From JAGTVG01 sp964389805 (lineage in GTDB: Bacteria; Bacteroidota; Bacteroidia; Cytophagales; Cyclobacteriaceae): a stretch of DNA of 31,266 bases. The DNA is taken from assembly GCA_964389805.1 (NCBI GenBank), contig CAYMFU010000239.1, positions 1-31,266 of the forward strand, read 5' to 3'. This document shows positions 1-9,002 of the stretch, in pieces (position 1 is the first letter of the stretch; every line of letters starts with the position of its first letter). The translations under genes were made by a program, and so were the position numbers. A model generated the notes under the pieces. That model saw only the letters and a program-made list of their open reading frames with translations, was not told the origin of the DNA and searched no databases.

Positions 1-2
1 AT

Positions 3-164
3 CAGCATTTTGTAACAGTATTCCTTGGAATTCACCTCAAGGAAATTGAAAGCTATACTCCTTTCTTGGATGTTGCTGAAAATGCTAACGATGAAAACTG
101 GCAAGGTTTCAAACCAAGAACTTCAGTCGGATTACAACTTCATCACTTAATTCCTCAAGATTAG
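3..164 (+). CDS. C-terminal fragment of an unidentified protein
   Basis: The only frame open from the left edge reads about 53 residues, from QHFVTVFLGIHLKEIE to LHHLIPQD, and stops with TAG at 162-164. The start lies outside the window. The stretch WQGFKPRTSVGLQLHHL is reminiscent of the C-termini of some secreted alpha/beta-hydrolases, but there is too little sequence to assign a family and no catalytic motif is visible. It points towards the radical SAM gene on the opposite strand. The roughly 130 bases between them contain only T-rich runs and no convincing terminator hairpin. Confidence 0.5.
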   Translation, partial: QHFVTVFLGIHLKEIESYTPFLDVAENANDENWQGFKPRTSVGLQLHHLIPQD

Positions 165-293
165 AGAGTTTAATACTTCGAAATTAGTTTGAATTTTTTT
201 TGCTTATTTTTTAGGATTAATCGGGCTATTGATATTGGGTTCATTTTCTAGTGATTTGAGCAATGAAAATTCAAACAGCGATTACCATTTGAA

Positions 294-1619
294 TCACTCA
301 TTTGAATAGGTATGTGCTCTTGAGTTCCTTATTCTTTCAGAAAAACGATTTCTGTAACTTATTTTCAAGAATGTCGTAATTAATGATCTTTCAACCAGAA
401 CCCAGCGTAATATTACCTTGAGTAAATTCCGTTTATTAAAAAAGGAATCCATTACTTCTTTACGGGCATTAATGATTTCATTGTGGGTATAATTTTTAAA
501 TTGAATGGATGGGATGTCTTTTCGAACTTTATCCCATTCATTGATTAGCCTACCTGATTTTTTCAATTCTTGATATAGTGGGGTTCCCGGCCAGGCAGTC
601 ATTAAAAAAACCCTTATAAAATCCGCTTTGATTTCTTTCAGGTCCTTGATAAGCTGCTTATGATATCCGTTTTTCTGATTGTCAAGACCAAGTATGCAGG
701 ATGCTATTACGGCTATTTTATGATCGTGTATAGTGCTTATTATTTCCTTATAATCGATTCCAATATTATGCTTTTTCCCCACTTCAGCAAGATCTTCCGT
801 ACTGGTTGATTCAAATCCAACAAAGACGGCTCTGCAACCTGCCTGATACATCAGGTCCATTAATTCCGGTTCATTAGCTAAGTTCACTGTAGTCTGGCAT
901 CCCCATAAAAATGAATAATTTCTATCGATCATTTTCCTCAACAGAATTTTTCTATCTTCTATATTTTTCTTTGTATATCCAATGAAATTCTCATCTGTCA
1001 CAATGATAATCTGTTCATCACGAAGTGTTTCCAGGTCATCAAGAACTGTTTCATGTGGTATTATGCGATACTTTCGTTCATTGTAAACAGTCAGATAGCA
1101 ATATGAGCAACTGTACGGGCATCCACGGGAGGTATTCACTGAAGCGTATTGATAATTTCTATGGATCATGTTTCGATCAGGGATTCCTAAAGAATCGACC
1201 GAAACATTCATTGGTCCGTAATACTTTTTTTGAATGCAATTATTTTCAAAATCATTCAGGAAATCTTTCCACGGTCCTTCTCCTTCTCCCATAATCACAG
1301 CATCAAAATGCTCGAGTGCTTCATCTGGAAGAGCGGTTACATGAGCCCCGCCGATTACACAGGTTATTCCTCTTTTTCTTAGGATATCGCCTATCTCATA
1401 GGCTCTGGAAATTCCGGATGTTAAAGAGGAAATAGCTACCAGGTCCGCATCAACGGTTTCAGGATCCATATCTTCTCCTACATATTCATCGTATAAGATT
1501 TTATTATAATATTCAGGCGTGTGCCTGGCTAGATAGGCTAGAGATAGCGGGCCATAAAGCAATTCTGTGCCAATGTTCTCTTTGACCTTTGAAGGATAAC
1601 AGAATATTAAATTATACAT
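294..1619 (-). CDS. B12-binding-domain radical SAM protein
   Basis: This is a 441-residue cytoplasmic protein. The N-terminal third (about residues 1-125) looks like the Rossmann-type cobalamin-binding domain of this family, with ISSLTSGI and VIGGAHVTALPDEAL followed by MGEGEG. It lacks the DxHxxG histidine that ligates cobalt in classical B12 proteins, which is common in this group. The radical SAM core starts at residue 164 with SRGCPYSCSYCY; Cys167, Cys171 and Cys174 form the CxxxCxxC motif for the 4Fe-4S cluster. The C-terminal roughly 70 residues are basic and hydrophobic. ATG 1617-1619 is the natural start because MYNLIFCYPS is the expected first strand. Substrate unknown; relatives modify lipids, hopanoids, bacteriochlorophyll or peptides. 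A second member of the superfamily sits at 27685-29166. Confidence 0.88.
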   Translation of the reverse strand: MYNLIFCYPSKVKENIGTELLYGPLSLAYLARHTPEYYNKILYDEYVGEDMDPETVDADLVAISSLTSGISRAYEIGDILRKRGITCVIGGAHVTALPDEALEHFDAVIMGEGEGPWKDFLNDFENNCIQKKYYGPMNVSVDSLGIPDRNMIHRNYQYASVNTSRGCPYSCSYCYLTVYNERKYRIIPHETVLDDLETLRDEQIIIVTDENFIGYTKKNIEDRKILLRKMIDRNYSFLWGCQTTVNLANEPELMDLMYQAGCRAVFVGFESTSTEDLAEVGKKHNIGIDYKEIISTIHDHKIAVIASCILGLDNQKNGYHKQLIKDLKEIKADFIRVFLMTAWPGTPLYQELKKSGRLINEWDKVRKDIPSIQFKNYTHNEIINARKEVMDSFFNKRNLLKVILRWVLVERSLITTFLKISYRNRFSERIRNSRAHTYSNE

Positions 1620-1888
1620 ATAGAATTGTATAGTACAGGGCTATCAGGCAGGATCGTAAAAAAAGTATAAAAACTTGAATTCCCCCTTGTGATATCTCTT
1701 ACTTTTTAAAAATTGATTGTGATAAAGGTATTAAATATTGAGATCAATAAAAATTAAAGTAATAATAATGGGCAGTAATAATTACTATGCATTAATTCTC
1801 TGAAAATTAAAATAATTGTAAATTGTGTAACTTTTATCCATCGGAATGGTCTTTTTATAGAAAATTGTGCTTCTAAATTTTCAAAACT

Positions 1889-4246
1889 ATGTTCAAGTTT
1901 ACCTTCAAGTTTGCCATAAGACATTTCTTAAGGAATAAGTTCTATACCATCATAAACATTTCAGGCTTATCCATTGGATTGGCATGTACGCTGGCCATTC
2001 TATTATGGGTACAGGATGAAAGGAGCTATGATATGTTTCACTCAAATATCGACAATATATACCGTGTCGTCGAAAATCAATATTATGCTGGTGGTGATCT
2101 ATTTCCAGTTGCAGTAACACCAGCCCCGTTGGCGAAAAACCTAAAAGACGAATATCCTGAAATACTATATGCAACTCGATTTAAAAATAGCACTTCTACT
2201 ATTGAAATGGACGATCAAACATTTACCGAAAGATCGGCTTATGTAGATCCCGATTTTTTCGAAATCTTTACGGTTGACTTTATTGACGGAAACAAGGAGG
2301 AGGCATTAAATGATTTAAATTCTGTTGTTTTAACAAAAGAGCTGACTGAAAAATATTTTGAAGGAAGCCCTGTCGGAAAGATAATTAGAATCAATAAAGA
2401 GAATGAGTATAAAGTGACTGGAGTAATCAACAAGTTTCCGGATAATTCACATATCAATTTTGATTTATTGCTACCTGGGGAGCAATTAAAAGATATGGGA
2501 TTTGATCTTGACCAATGGGGGAATAACTGGCTTTATACCTATGTTTTGTTACATGAAGATCATAACCTTAGCAGCCTAAATGAGAAAATAATCAATACCA
2601 TCAAGGATCATAACGACGGTTCGGTTACTGATATTTATCTGCAACCCGTAAAAGAGATTCACCTGTATTCATCAGGTAAATATACAGCTGATGTAGGCGG
2701 GCATGGAGACATCAGGTATGTCAATATTTTCATAGTTATTGCCATTTCCGTATTGTTGATCGCTTGCATAAATTTCATGAACCTGACTACCGCCAAATCC
2801 AATAATAGGGCCCGTGAAATTGCATTTAAAAAAGTTGTCGGGTCTACTAAAAATCAACTAGTACGTCAATTTTTAACTGAATCTATTCTGGTATGCTTTA
2901 CTGCTTATGTATTTGCTGTTGTACTTGTGGATTTTTTTCTTCCCCTATTTAATGATATAAGTGGAAAAGACTTATCAATTCCGTATTCGAACTTGGAATT
3001 TATCGTGTTTTCTATCTCATTTATAATAATAGTTGGTTTGATATCTGGCAGTTATCCCTCATTTTATCTATCTTCTTTTAAAGGCGTAGAGATACTCAAA
3101 GGATTGCAACATCGAGGTGGTGGTGCTTCTACCCTACGGCGAGTGTTGGTTATGGTCCAGTTTTCCCTGTCGTTATTCCTGATCATCGGATTCATGATTA
3201 TATCCCGGCAGCTGGATTTTATGAAGAATAAAAAACTTGGACTGGACAAAGATAATGTTGTGTACGTTTATTTAAACAGACAAATGCAACAGAATATTGA
3301 GGTAATTAAAAATGACCTGCTACAGAATCCAGATATTATAAGTGCCTCAACTTCCGATCAGTTCCCAACATATATTGCTAATTCTTCCTCAAGCGTTGAT
3401 TGGGAAGGAAAAGACCCTGAAGATATCATTTTGTTTCATAATATGTCAGTAGACCCTGATTATCAAAAAACATTTAAGCTGGAATTAAAAGAAGGAAGAT
3501 TCTTCTCGGATGACATTCCTTCGGATACGCTCGCTGTGGTTGTCAATGAACAAGCCTTGTCACTAATGGATTTGGAGGATCCAATAGGAAGTGAAATCAA
3601 TTTCTTCGGATTTGATGTCAGAATCATTGGAGTATTAAGAGATTTTCATTTCAAATCACTTCATAATAAGATTGAACCTTTAATATTATTCCAGAAGAGT
3701 GACCAGAATTATGTAATGTTTCTAAGGATCAATAATTTGAATATTCAGAAAAGTATTGCATATATAAAGGATATATATAATAAACATAGTTCTGACAACA
3801 GGGATTTCTATTATAAATTTCTAAATGAAGATTATGAAAGTTTATATAATGCTGAGCAGAGGACGGGTAAGATTTTTCAATTTTTTGCCATTCTCGCAAT
3901 TTTCATAAGTTGCCTGGGTTTATTTGCCTTAGCTTCTTTTATGGCTGAAAGAAGGGTAAAAGAAATCGGTATTAGAAAAGCAAATGGTGCAAAGACTGAG
4001 GATATCATAAGGCTTTTAACAACGGATTTCACAAAATTGGTAATAATATCATTTATTTTTTCTGCTCCGGTTGCATGGTATATTATGAGGATGTGGTTGG
4101 AGAATTTCGTATATAAGACCAATATCACCATCTGGATTTTTGTTATAGCGGGTGTTTTAGCCCTGGTAATTGCCTTATTAACTGTTGGGTATCAATCTGT
4201 AAAAGCAGCATTAAAAAATCCTGTAGACGCGCTTAGGTATGAATAG
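1889..4246 (+). CDS. FtsX/MacB-type ABC transporter permease
   Basis: This 785-residue inner-membrane protein begins MFKFTFKFAIRHFLRNKFYT, the usual start of the large Bacteroidota permease family. The order is: TM1 at about 20-41; a periplasmic MacB-like domain (about 50-270); three TM segments in the first FtsX domain (about 280-400, with NLTTAKSNNRAREIAFKKVVGS); a further TM and second periplasmic domain (about 430-660); and a second FtsX domain (about 675-780, with MAERRVKEIGIRKANGA). The two copies of R-A/V-K/R-E-I-x-F/I-K/R-K are coupling-helix-like loops that would contact an ATPase. No ATPase is encoded nearby, so a LolD/MacB-type subunit must come from elsewhere. Likely role is mechanotransmission or efflux of lipids, peptides or signals. 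Transcribed alone. Paralogue at 9003-11438. Confidence 0.9.
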   Translation: MFKFTFKFAIRHFLRNKFYTIINISGLSIGLACTLAILLWVQDERSYDMFHSNIDNIYRVVENQYYAGGDLFPVAVTPAPLAKNLKDEYPEILYATRFKNSTSTIEMDDQTFTERSAYVDPDFFEIFTVDFIDGNKEEALNDLNSVVLTKELTEKYFEGSPVGKIIRINKENEYKVTGVINKFPDNSHINFDLLLPGEQLKDMGFDLDQWGNNWLYTYVLLHEDHNLSSLNEKIINTIKDHNDGSVTDIYLQPVKEIHLYSSGKYTADVGGHGDIRYVNIFIVIAISVLLIACINFMNLTTAKSNNRAREIAFKKVVGSTKNQLVRQFLTESILVCFTAYVFAVVLVDFFLPLFNDISGKDLSIPYSNLEFIVFSISFIIIVGLISGSYPSFYLSSFKGVEILKGLQHRGGGASTLRRVLVMVQFSLSLFLIIGFMIISRQLDFMKNKKLGLDKDNVVYVYLNRQMQQNIEVIKNDLLQNPDIISASTSDQFPTYIANSSSSVDWEGKDPEDIILFHNMSVDPDYQKTFKLELKEGRFFSDDIPSDTLAVVVNEQALSLMDLEDPIGSEINFFGFDVRIIGVLRDFHFKSLHNKIEPLILFQKSDQNYVMFLRINNLNIQKSIAYIKDIYNKHSSDNRDFYYKFLNEDYESLYNAEQRTGKIFQFFAILAIFISCLGLFALASFMAERRVKEIGIRKANGAKTEDIIRLLTTDFTKLVIISFIFSAPVAWYIMRMWLENFVYKTNITIWIFVIAGVLALVIALLTVGYQSVKAALKNPVDALRYE

Positions 4247-4365
4247 AATCGCGATGTTCATCTTTTTTTGATATACTATTCATTCATATAACTTTTTGGC
4301 TAACAGCAACTATTTCATTTACCAATATGAATGATCATTTACTGAAAATGATTACCTGGATTCAG

Positions 4366-4403
4366 ATTATTAAAAAATAAAAGGCAGTCCATTTGGACTG
4401 CCT
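4366..4403 (-). terminator. Intrinsic terminator of the cold-shock gene
   Basis: AGGCAGTCC (4382-4390) and GGACTGCCT (4395-4403) form a perfect 9-bp stem with a 4-base loop. Read on the minus strand, the stem is followed by a T-rich tract (TTTTATTTTTT). It lies 33 bases after the cold-shock protein stop codon, so it ends the helicase/cold-shock transcript. On the plus strand the stem is followed by CGAGATTC rather than T, so it should not terminate plus-strand transcripts efficiently. Confidence 0.88.
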
Positions 4404-4436
4404 CGAGATTCAAATTCTTATTATGAATAAAAAGAA

Positions 4437-4631
4437 TTATTTGATTAATTCTACGTTGACTGCGTTCAATCCTTTTTTCCCTTGTTCTACGTCAAACTTA
4501 ACTTTATCGTCTTCACGAATTTCATCGATCAGGCCACTTTCGTGCACGAAAATGTCATCACTTGAATCATTTGGCTTAATAAATCCAAATCCTTTGGAGT
4601 TATTAAAGAATTTTACTGTTCCTTCTTTCAT
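4437..4631 (-). CDS. Cold-shock domain protein (CspA family)
   Basis: A 64-residue single OB-fold cold-shock protein that binds single-stranded RNA/DNA and melts mRNA secondary structure. RNP1 is KGFGFI at 13-18 and RNP2 is DIFVH at 26-30; the start MKEGTVKFFN is canonical and the length is typical. It lies 30 bases downstream of the helicase stop codon and probably shares its transcript. Pairing a cold-shock protein with a DEAD-box-type helicase is a classic RNA-remodelling arrangement. A strong terminator follows. Confidence 0.95.
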   Translation of the reverse strand: MKEGTVKFFNNSKGFGFIKPNDSSDDIFVHESGLIDEIREDDKVKFDVEQGKKGLNAVNVELIK

Positions 4632-4661
4632 TTTAAATTGTAATTGTTATTAAAAGTACTT

Positions 4662-5888
4662 TTATAAATAATTTGTTTCATCAACAAATGTTAATGCTTT
4701 TCCTGTGTTGTTGGCGCGTCCTGTTCTTCCAATTCGATGTAAGTAACTATTGAAACTCATGGGAAGCTGATAATTTATTACGTGAGTTACATTGGACACA
4801 TCTATGCCTCTGGCAGCCACATCAGTAGCTACTAAAACTTGTACATTCCCTCTTTTAAATTTTTCGAGGGCTTTATTTCTGTAGTTTTGTGTTTTATCTC
4901 CATGGATACGATCAGATCTTATCCCTGATTGATTTAATTTTCTATTAACCCTGTCAACCAGTCTTTTTGTTTCCGCAAATATCAATACCTTCTGAAATTG
5001 CTCATCATCCATTAAATTTCGAAGCATTTCAAACTTATCACTTCCTTTAGGCACTTTGATAATATCCTGTTCAACCTGATCGCTAGTTGATGTACCTGAA
5101 CTCACTTTTACTTCCACTGGGTTTTGAACCATCTGATTAATAATTGATCCCTGCATTTTATCAATTGATGCAGAAAACAACATGGTCTGTCTCCTGTTAT
5201 GCATTGATTGCACCATTTTTTGTATGTCATCAATAAATCCCATATCAAGCATTCGATCAAATTCGTCTAATACCAATACAGAGATTTCCTGTAGACGGAG
5301 GGCTTTTCTTTGCGCAAGATCTAATAATCGTCCTGGTGTACCAATAATTATATGATTTCTCATTTTTAACTGGTCTATGTCTCTGCCGAGATTAGTTCCG
5401 CCAATAAAACAAGCAGCGCACAATCCCATACCTTTCGTAAGACTTATAAATTCCTCTTTTATCTGCAGAGCCAGCTCCCTTGTTGGTACCACTACCAATG
5501 ATGTAAATGGCTTTGAATTTTGAAGTAATCTTTCAATAATGGGGATGAGAAATGCAGCAGTTTTCCCCGTTCCAGTATTTGCTATTCCCATAAGATTGCG
5601 CCCTGAAATTAGGTATTCCAGAGTTTTGTCTTGAATTTGTGTGGGTTCGGAAAACCCCTTCTTTGCAAGATTAACTTTTATTTTTTCATGGATCGGCATT
5701 TGATTGAAAGATCTTGAAGGGCTATAAACAATCTCTTCTTTAAGAATTGCCTTTTTTACCAGTATGTTAGGATCTTTAATCGATGATATCTTCTTCCTGG
5801 AATTCCTTTGTTTAAAACCCTGCTGTTGGAAGTTTTTTCTTCCTTTAAAATTTCGGGTTTCTGTTTTCCTAGTTTTTATATTATTCAT
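4662..5888 (-). CDS. DEAD-box family RNA helicase with DEFD motif II
   Basis: An ATP-dependent RNA helicase of 408 residues. The first roughly 60 residues are basic and low-complexity (likely RNA-binding). Then come the Q motif (GFSEPTQIQ, about 79-87), motif I GTGKT (106-110), Ia PTRELA (135-140), Ib TPGRLLD (184-190), motif II DEFD (208-211) in place of DEAD, motif III SAS (239-241) instead of SAT, ATDVAARGID (motif V), and HRIGRTGR (384-391, motif VI). The protein ends only 17 residues after motif VI, so the C-terminal helix and tail usual in RhlE-like proteins are minimal. All catalytic motifs are present, so it is probably functional. It precedes the cold-shock gene by 30 bases. The 241 bases upstream may include a long 5' leader as in many cold-induced operons. 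Confidence 0.93.
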   Translation of the reverse strand: MNNIKTRKTETRNFKGRKNFQQQGFKQRNSRKKISSIKDPNILVKKAILKEEIVYSPSRSFNQMPIHEKIKVNLAKKGFSEPTQIQDKTLEYLISGRNLMGIANTGTGKTAAFLIPIIERLLQNSKPFTSLVVVPTRELALQIKEEFISLTKGMGLCAACFIGGTNLGRDIDQLKMRNHIIIGTPGRLLDLAQRKALRLQEISVLVLDEFDRMLDMGFIDDIQKMVQSMHNRRQTMLFSASIDKMQGSIINQMVQNPVEVKVSSGTSTSDQVEQDIIKVPKGSDKFEMLRNLMDDEQFQKVLIFAETKRLVDRVNRKLNQSGIRSDRIHGDKTQNYRNKALEKFKRGNVQVLVATDVAARGIDVSNVTHVINYQLPMSFNSYLHRIGRTGRANNTGKALTFVDETNYL

Positions 5889-6129
5889 TATGTTGATTCA
5901 ATTTTAAATACAAGGATCCGACTAAAGTTATTTTGTTGGAACATTCGATAACTCTATTTTTTATTGTTCTTGAAAAGTCCGAGTCGGTAACTCTTGAAAA
6001 TTTTATGTTTTTGATGTTTATGTTATTATGGTTTCTAAAAGTCTGATTGATCAGCTATTTGAGGCAAATTAATTAGACGAGGTTTTCTATAGAGCATTTT
6101 CATATTCTGAAAATGTCATCATATGTATT

Positions 6130-6351
6130 TTATTGTTTAGGTTCTTCCTTTTTGTCTTCTTTATTATCTTTTTCCGGTGGTTCGGAAGTAATGTTCCCGA
6201 ATTCGTCAACATATGCCATCATATTTGATAGATCACCTCCTTTATTATTATTTTCCATCCGCTCTTTGCGTCGTTCTTCTTTTTCTTTTCTTTTTTGCGC
6301 TTTCTTTTTTTCCCTTTGTTTCTTAATAAAGCTATTTTGTGATCTTGACAT
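6130..6351 (-). CDS. Small charged protein of a Bacteroidota-conserved type
   Basis: A 73-residue protein beginning MSRSQNSFIKKQREKKKAQKR. An extremely Lys/Arg/Glu-rich helical first half is followed by a short conserved-looking core, MMAYVDEFGNITSEPP, and an acidic/basic tail. I recognise this organisation from small uncharacterised proteins found near cold-shock and helicase genes in Bacteroidota. It is likely cytoplasmic and possibly associated with RNA or ribosomes, but no function is established. It lies on the same strand as the helicase and cold-shock genes, 241 bases upstream of the helicase. A longer open frame covering 6219-6515 in another phase lacks these features and is taken as a shadow. 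Confidence 0.75.
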   Translation of the reverse strand: MSRSQNSFIKKQREKKKAQKRKEKEERRKERMENNNKGGDLSNMMAYVDEFGNITSEPPEKDNKEDKKEEPKQ

Positions 6352-6634
6352 ACTTGATATTTAAAATAAAATGCTGGATCCATCAGGCAATCCTGATCTC
6401 CATACATTAATTCTATTTTAAGAGAGAAATAAAATTCACAAAGAAATGCCTGAAACTGCTGGTAGAGGCTAAATACTGAGTGAGCATTACTACTATCGTC
6501 CACAAAGGTATGCATTTAATCCCGGATATTAACAGATTTTATTTATTTAAAGCATATTATAAATTAGTAATTTTAATGTTTTTGAGATAAATATGATCAT
6601 TAAAAGGCGATAATACAGGAAATTACCGGTGCTC

Positions 6635-7261
6635 TTATTGAACAATAAAGTTCCCCCTTGAATATAGTTCTGAATTGGAGTTCAATTGAAAGAAGTAAAT
6701 CCCTATAGAGAGGTCTTTGAGTTCCAGCAGAATTCTATTCGATTTGATATCTTTTAATATCCTGAGTTGTTGACCCTTCATGTTATATAATGTGAACGTA
6801 TAAGAATTATTGCCGGGATTCTCGAATTCTATTAATGAAAAATCAGTAATTGGATTAGGATATATTTTTACATTATTAACTTCACCTGGTTGGCTAAATC
6901 CTGTAACCGATGATATTACAAAATCATCACTTATATCCACATAATCAGCGTCAACATTGTCCTGTACAATTTTAATTCGAGCGACCAATGTTATAATATT
7001 GGGAAGTTCCCAGGAGTAATTCATAGTCGTTATGGGGATGTTTGATTTCACAGTATCCCAACTGAAACCCCCATCGCTGGAAAACAATATATCCCAGTCC
7101 AAGGACTCATGCCTTATAACTTCCTGCCACTCTATAAGTATAATTTGACCTGGATTATATGTTTCTCCACCATTTGGACTTAATAAATCAACATGTGCAG
7201 CTATTGGAGATATTATAATAAGGAGGAAAAGAAATACGATCGAACTTCTGCGTAGGAACAT
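6635..7261 (-). CDS. Secreted protein with T9SS type A sorting tail
   Basis: A 208-residue exported protein. Residues 1-22 form a signal peptide (MFLRRSS then a strongly hydrophobic stretch ending in A-A-H). Residues 24-118 form a beta-sandwich module starting LLSPNGGETY, the Kre9/KNH-like or 'SPNGGE' repeat seen in many Bacteroidota surface proteins. VKIYPNP (131-137) opens the type IX secretion C-terminal domain, which continues to the end (NMKGQQL, then LSIGIYFFQL). The domain would direct export through the T9SS and anchoring to or release from the cell surface. No catalytic domain is present, so it is probably a small adhesive or binding protein. Monocistronic, with about 240 bases between it and the divergent DUF1080 gene. 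Confidence 0.85.
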   Translation of the reverse strand: MFLRRSSIVFLFLLIIISPIAAHVDLLSPNGGETYNPGQIILIEWQEVIRHESLDWDILFSSDGGFSWDTVKSNIPITTMNYSWELPNIITLVARIKIVQDNVDADYVDISDDFVISSVTGFSQPGEVNNVKIYPNPITDFSLIEFENPGNNSYTFTLYNMKGQQLRILKDIKSNRILLELKDLSIGIYFFQLNSNSELYSRGNFIVQ

Positions 7262-7499
7262 AATAATCTGATTCTGTAAGGATCAATATACCATCATTAA
7301 TAGATATTTTCAAATTTTATATTTTAACCTAGCATAATTGTATGCTCAGCGACAAATGTATTACTGCCCCTTAAGTAATTAATAAACAACGAAATCAAGG
7401 GTGTAGATAAACGCTTGTATATAATCTCTACCTGTCTAACTTGTAAAATTTTAGATCATTAATCAATTATTTAGTAACTTGTCAGAATAATATTATACT

Positions 7500-8291
7500 A
7501 TGAAATATCTACTTGTCATTATATTCTCCATTGCCAGCTTATCATTTAATTCGAAACCAAGTTCAGTTTCTAAGGATAAAGCCGATAACCATATTGGAGT
7601 GGGTGCAGAAGCACCTGAAGGGGCCTTGTTAATGTTTGATGGTAGCAGAGCCTCATTGGATAAGAATTGGGAGTATTGGGAAGGTCCCAGATTTGCAGCA
7701 GAACCACCTATTAAGTGGGAAATCGAAAATGATCCCAAAGGAGCTGGAACCGTAATGAATTCTAATGACCCGGCCGCTACAGGAGGTTTGTATGGCAGTG
7801 CAGACATCGTAACCAAGAAAAAATTAAGAGATTTCAGAGCCCATGTTGAATTTCTTATCAAGCATCCGAAAGGAAATAGCGGAGTATATCTTCAGAACAG
7901 GTATGAAATACAGGTTCTGGATGGTGATTCGACTAAGCATGGCATGGGGGCTGTCATTAATGAGACAGAATCACCGTATTATGCCTACAATGGTGTTGGA
8001 GAATGGAATTCTTATGATATACAATTCAGAGCGGCTAGATTTGTTAATGGGAAACTCACCGAAAAACCTATGGTCACAGTCTATTTCAATGGAAAGAAAG
8101 CCCACGTAAACCATGTCATCAATAAGGTGTACGGTGGACCGAATTCCGGCCTTGATGGAGGAAACGATAATGGAAATGGCATTACAGATCGCCCAGGAGG
8201 ATTGAAGTTGCAAGCCGAAGGTCACCCTGTTCTATATAGAAATATATGGATAAAGGAATTGGATCTTGAGGAATCTGATACAGATTTTTAG
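7500..8291 (+). CDS. DUF1080 / 3-keto-disaccharide hydrolase-type secreted protein
   Basis: A 263-residue exported protein. The N-terminal 16-18 residues form a short signal peptide (MKYLLVIIFSIASLSF). The remainder is a concanavalin-like DUF1080 domain: LMFDGSRASLDKNWEYW (family LFDG...W), then DFRAHVEFLI and GNSGVYLQNRYEIQVLDG (about 125-142), and a C-terminal LQAEGHPVLYRNIWIKEL, all hallmarks. Members of this family can hydrolyse 3-keto-glycosides produced by Gfo/Idh-type dehydrogenases; many others are only predicted. An aldo/keto reductase and heparinase-type lyase downstream, and a Gfo/Idh oxidoreductase further on, fit glycan or keto-sugar metabolism, but shared substrates are inference. 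Confidence 0.88.
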   Translation: MKYLLVIIFSIASLSFNSKPSSVSKDKADNHIGVGAEAPEGALLMFDGSRASLDKNWEYWEGPRFAAEPPIKWEIENDPKGAGTVMNSNDPAATGGLYGSADIVTKKKLRDFRAHVEFLIKHPKGNSGVYLQNRYEIQVLDGDSTKHGMGAVINETESPYYAYNGVGEWNSYDIQFRAARFVNGKLTEKPMVTVYFNGKKAHVNHVINKVYGGPNSGLDGGNDNGNGITDRPGGLKLQAEGHPVLYRNIWIKELDLEESDTDF

Positions 8292-8356
8292 GTTCTTGTT
8301 CATATAGTATTTGATCACCCTGATTAATTAAGTCCCTAAATTAATATCTCGATCTT

Positions 8357-8370
8357 AGATCTGCAGATCT
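8357..8370. repeat. 14-bp perfect palindrome
   Basis: AGATCTGCAGATCT is its own reverse complement. It lies 65 bases after the DUF1080 stop codon and about 120 bases before the small ORF at 8490. There is no T-run after it, so it is not an intrinsic terminator. It could be a dimeric operator site or chance. Confidence 0.35.
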
Positions 8371-8489
8371 ATCCCGTCAAATGGGGGAAATATGCTATCC
8401 CCTTAACAAATTCGTCCGATATTTTAAAACTTTTTCAAATAGAAGCCCATCTATAACAATAAAGGCTGAAACTCAAATATTTTTATTTT

Positions 8490-8855
8490 ATGAAGAATTT
8501 ACTAGCCACCCTGGTCCTTCTATTTCTTCTGGGAGTTACGATTCACTCAAGTATATATGCTAAAGTTTTACCCATAATCGAAGGAGCTGAATTACTAGAT
8601 ACCCTCGATGCACAAAATAATGATAAGATAATTCAACCAGAGCTATCTGCTGGGATTTACAAAAATGTTGACTTGAGGCATTCGTTTTGTTATATTGAAA
8701 AATGTCTGTTAAAAGAAGTGTTTTATTTGGGTGAAGGGTTATCATTTATATCATCATTTAATAAATCCTATACTATTCTATACTTCCTAAAACCGAGCAT
8801 GAGATTAAAATTTAATGATCATATTCGATTTCAATACAACTTGGTTAATATCTGA
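8490..8855 (+). CDS. Hypothetical protein with signal peptide, possibly a remnant
   Basis: A 121-residue frame beginning MKNLLATLVLLFLLGVTIHS, a convincing signal peptide with a cleavage site near residue 24 (SIYA|K). The rest (two cysteines in HSFCYIEKCLL, then an aromatic and basic tail) matches nothing I recognise and has no domain-like pattern. It sits in a poorly coding stretch between the DUF1080 gene and the second permease. It may be a genuine small secreted protein, or the preserved N-terminus of a decayed gene. Confidence 0.35.
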   Translation: MKNLLATLVLLFLLGVTIHSSIYAKVLPIIEGAELLDTLDAQNNDKIIQPELSAGIYKNVDLRHSFCYIEKCLLKEVFYLGEGLSFISSFNKSYTILYFLKPSMRLKFNDHIRFQYNLVNI

Positions 8856-9002
8856 CTTTTGGATAAAGTAAAACAGGAATATCTCCAAAATAAACAGGTT
8901 CTTTTAACTCATATGGAGGGATATATAGGTTTTATATAACATAATGTAACCATTGTCAAAGCTCAAAGTATTCAACGTAAATAATCTAATCCAAATCGAA
9001 AT

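Noticed and set aside
187..276. Inverted repeat GTTTGAATT (187-195) / AATTCAAAC (268-276)
   Set aside because: Spacing of about 70 bases in AT-rich DNA and no T-run; no sign of function.
1758..1786. AGTAATAAT direct repeats and the AGTAATAATTACT palindrome upstream of the first permease
   Set aside because: Low-complexity A/T-rich repeats of the kind expected by chance; no promoter relation is visible.
4662..5888. Helicase as a truncated pseudogene
   Set aside because: All nine catalytic motifs are intact and no continuing homology is seen in the other frames after the stop.
6219..6515. 98-residue frame overlapping the small charged protein gene
   Set aside because: It has no recognisable composition or motif beyond repeats of the Lys-rich antiphase and lies over the better-supported frame at 6130-6351.
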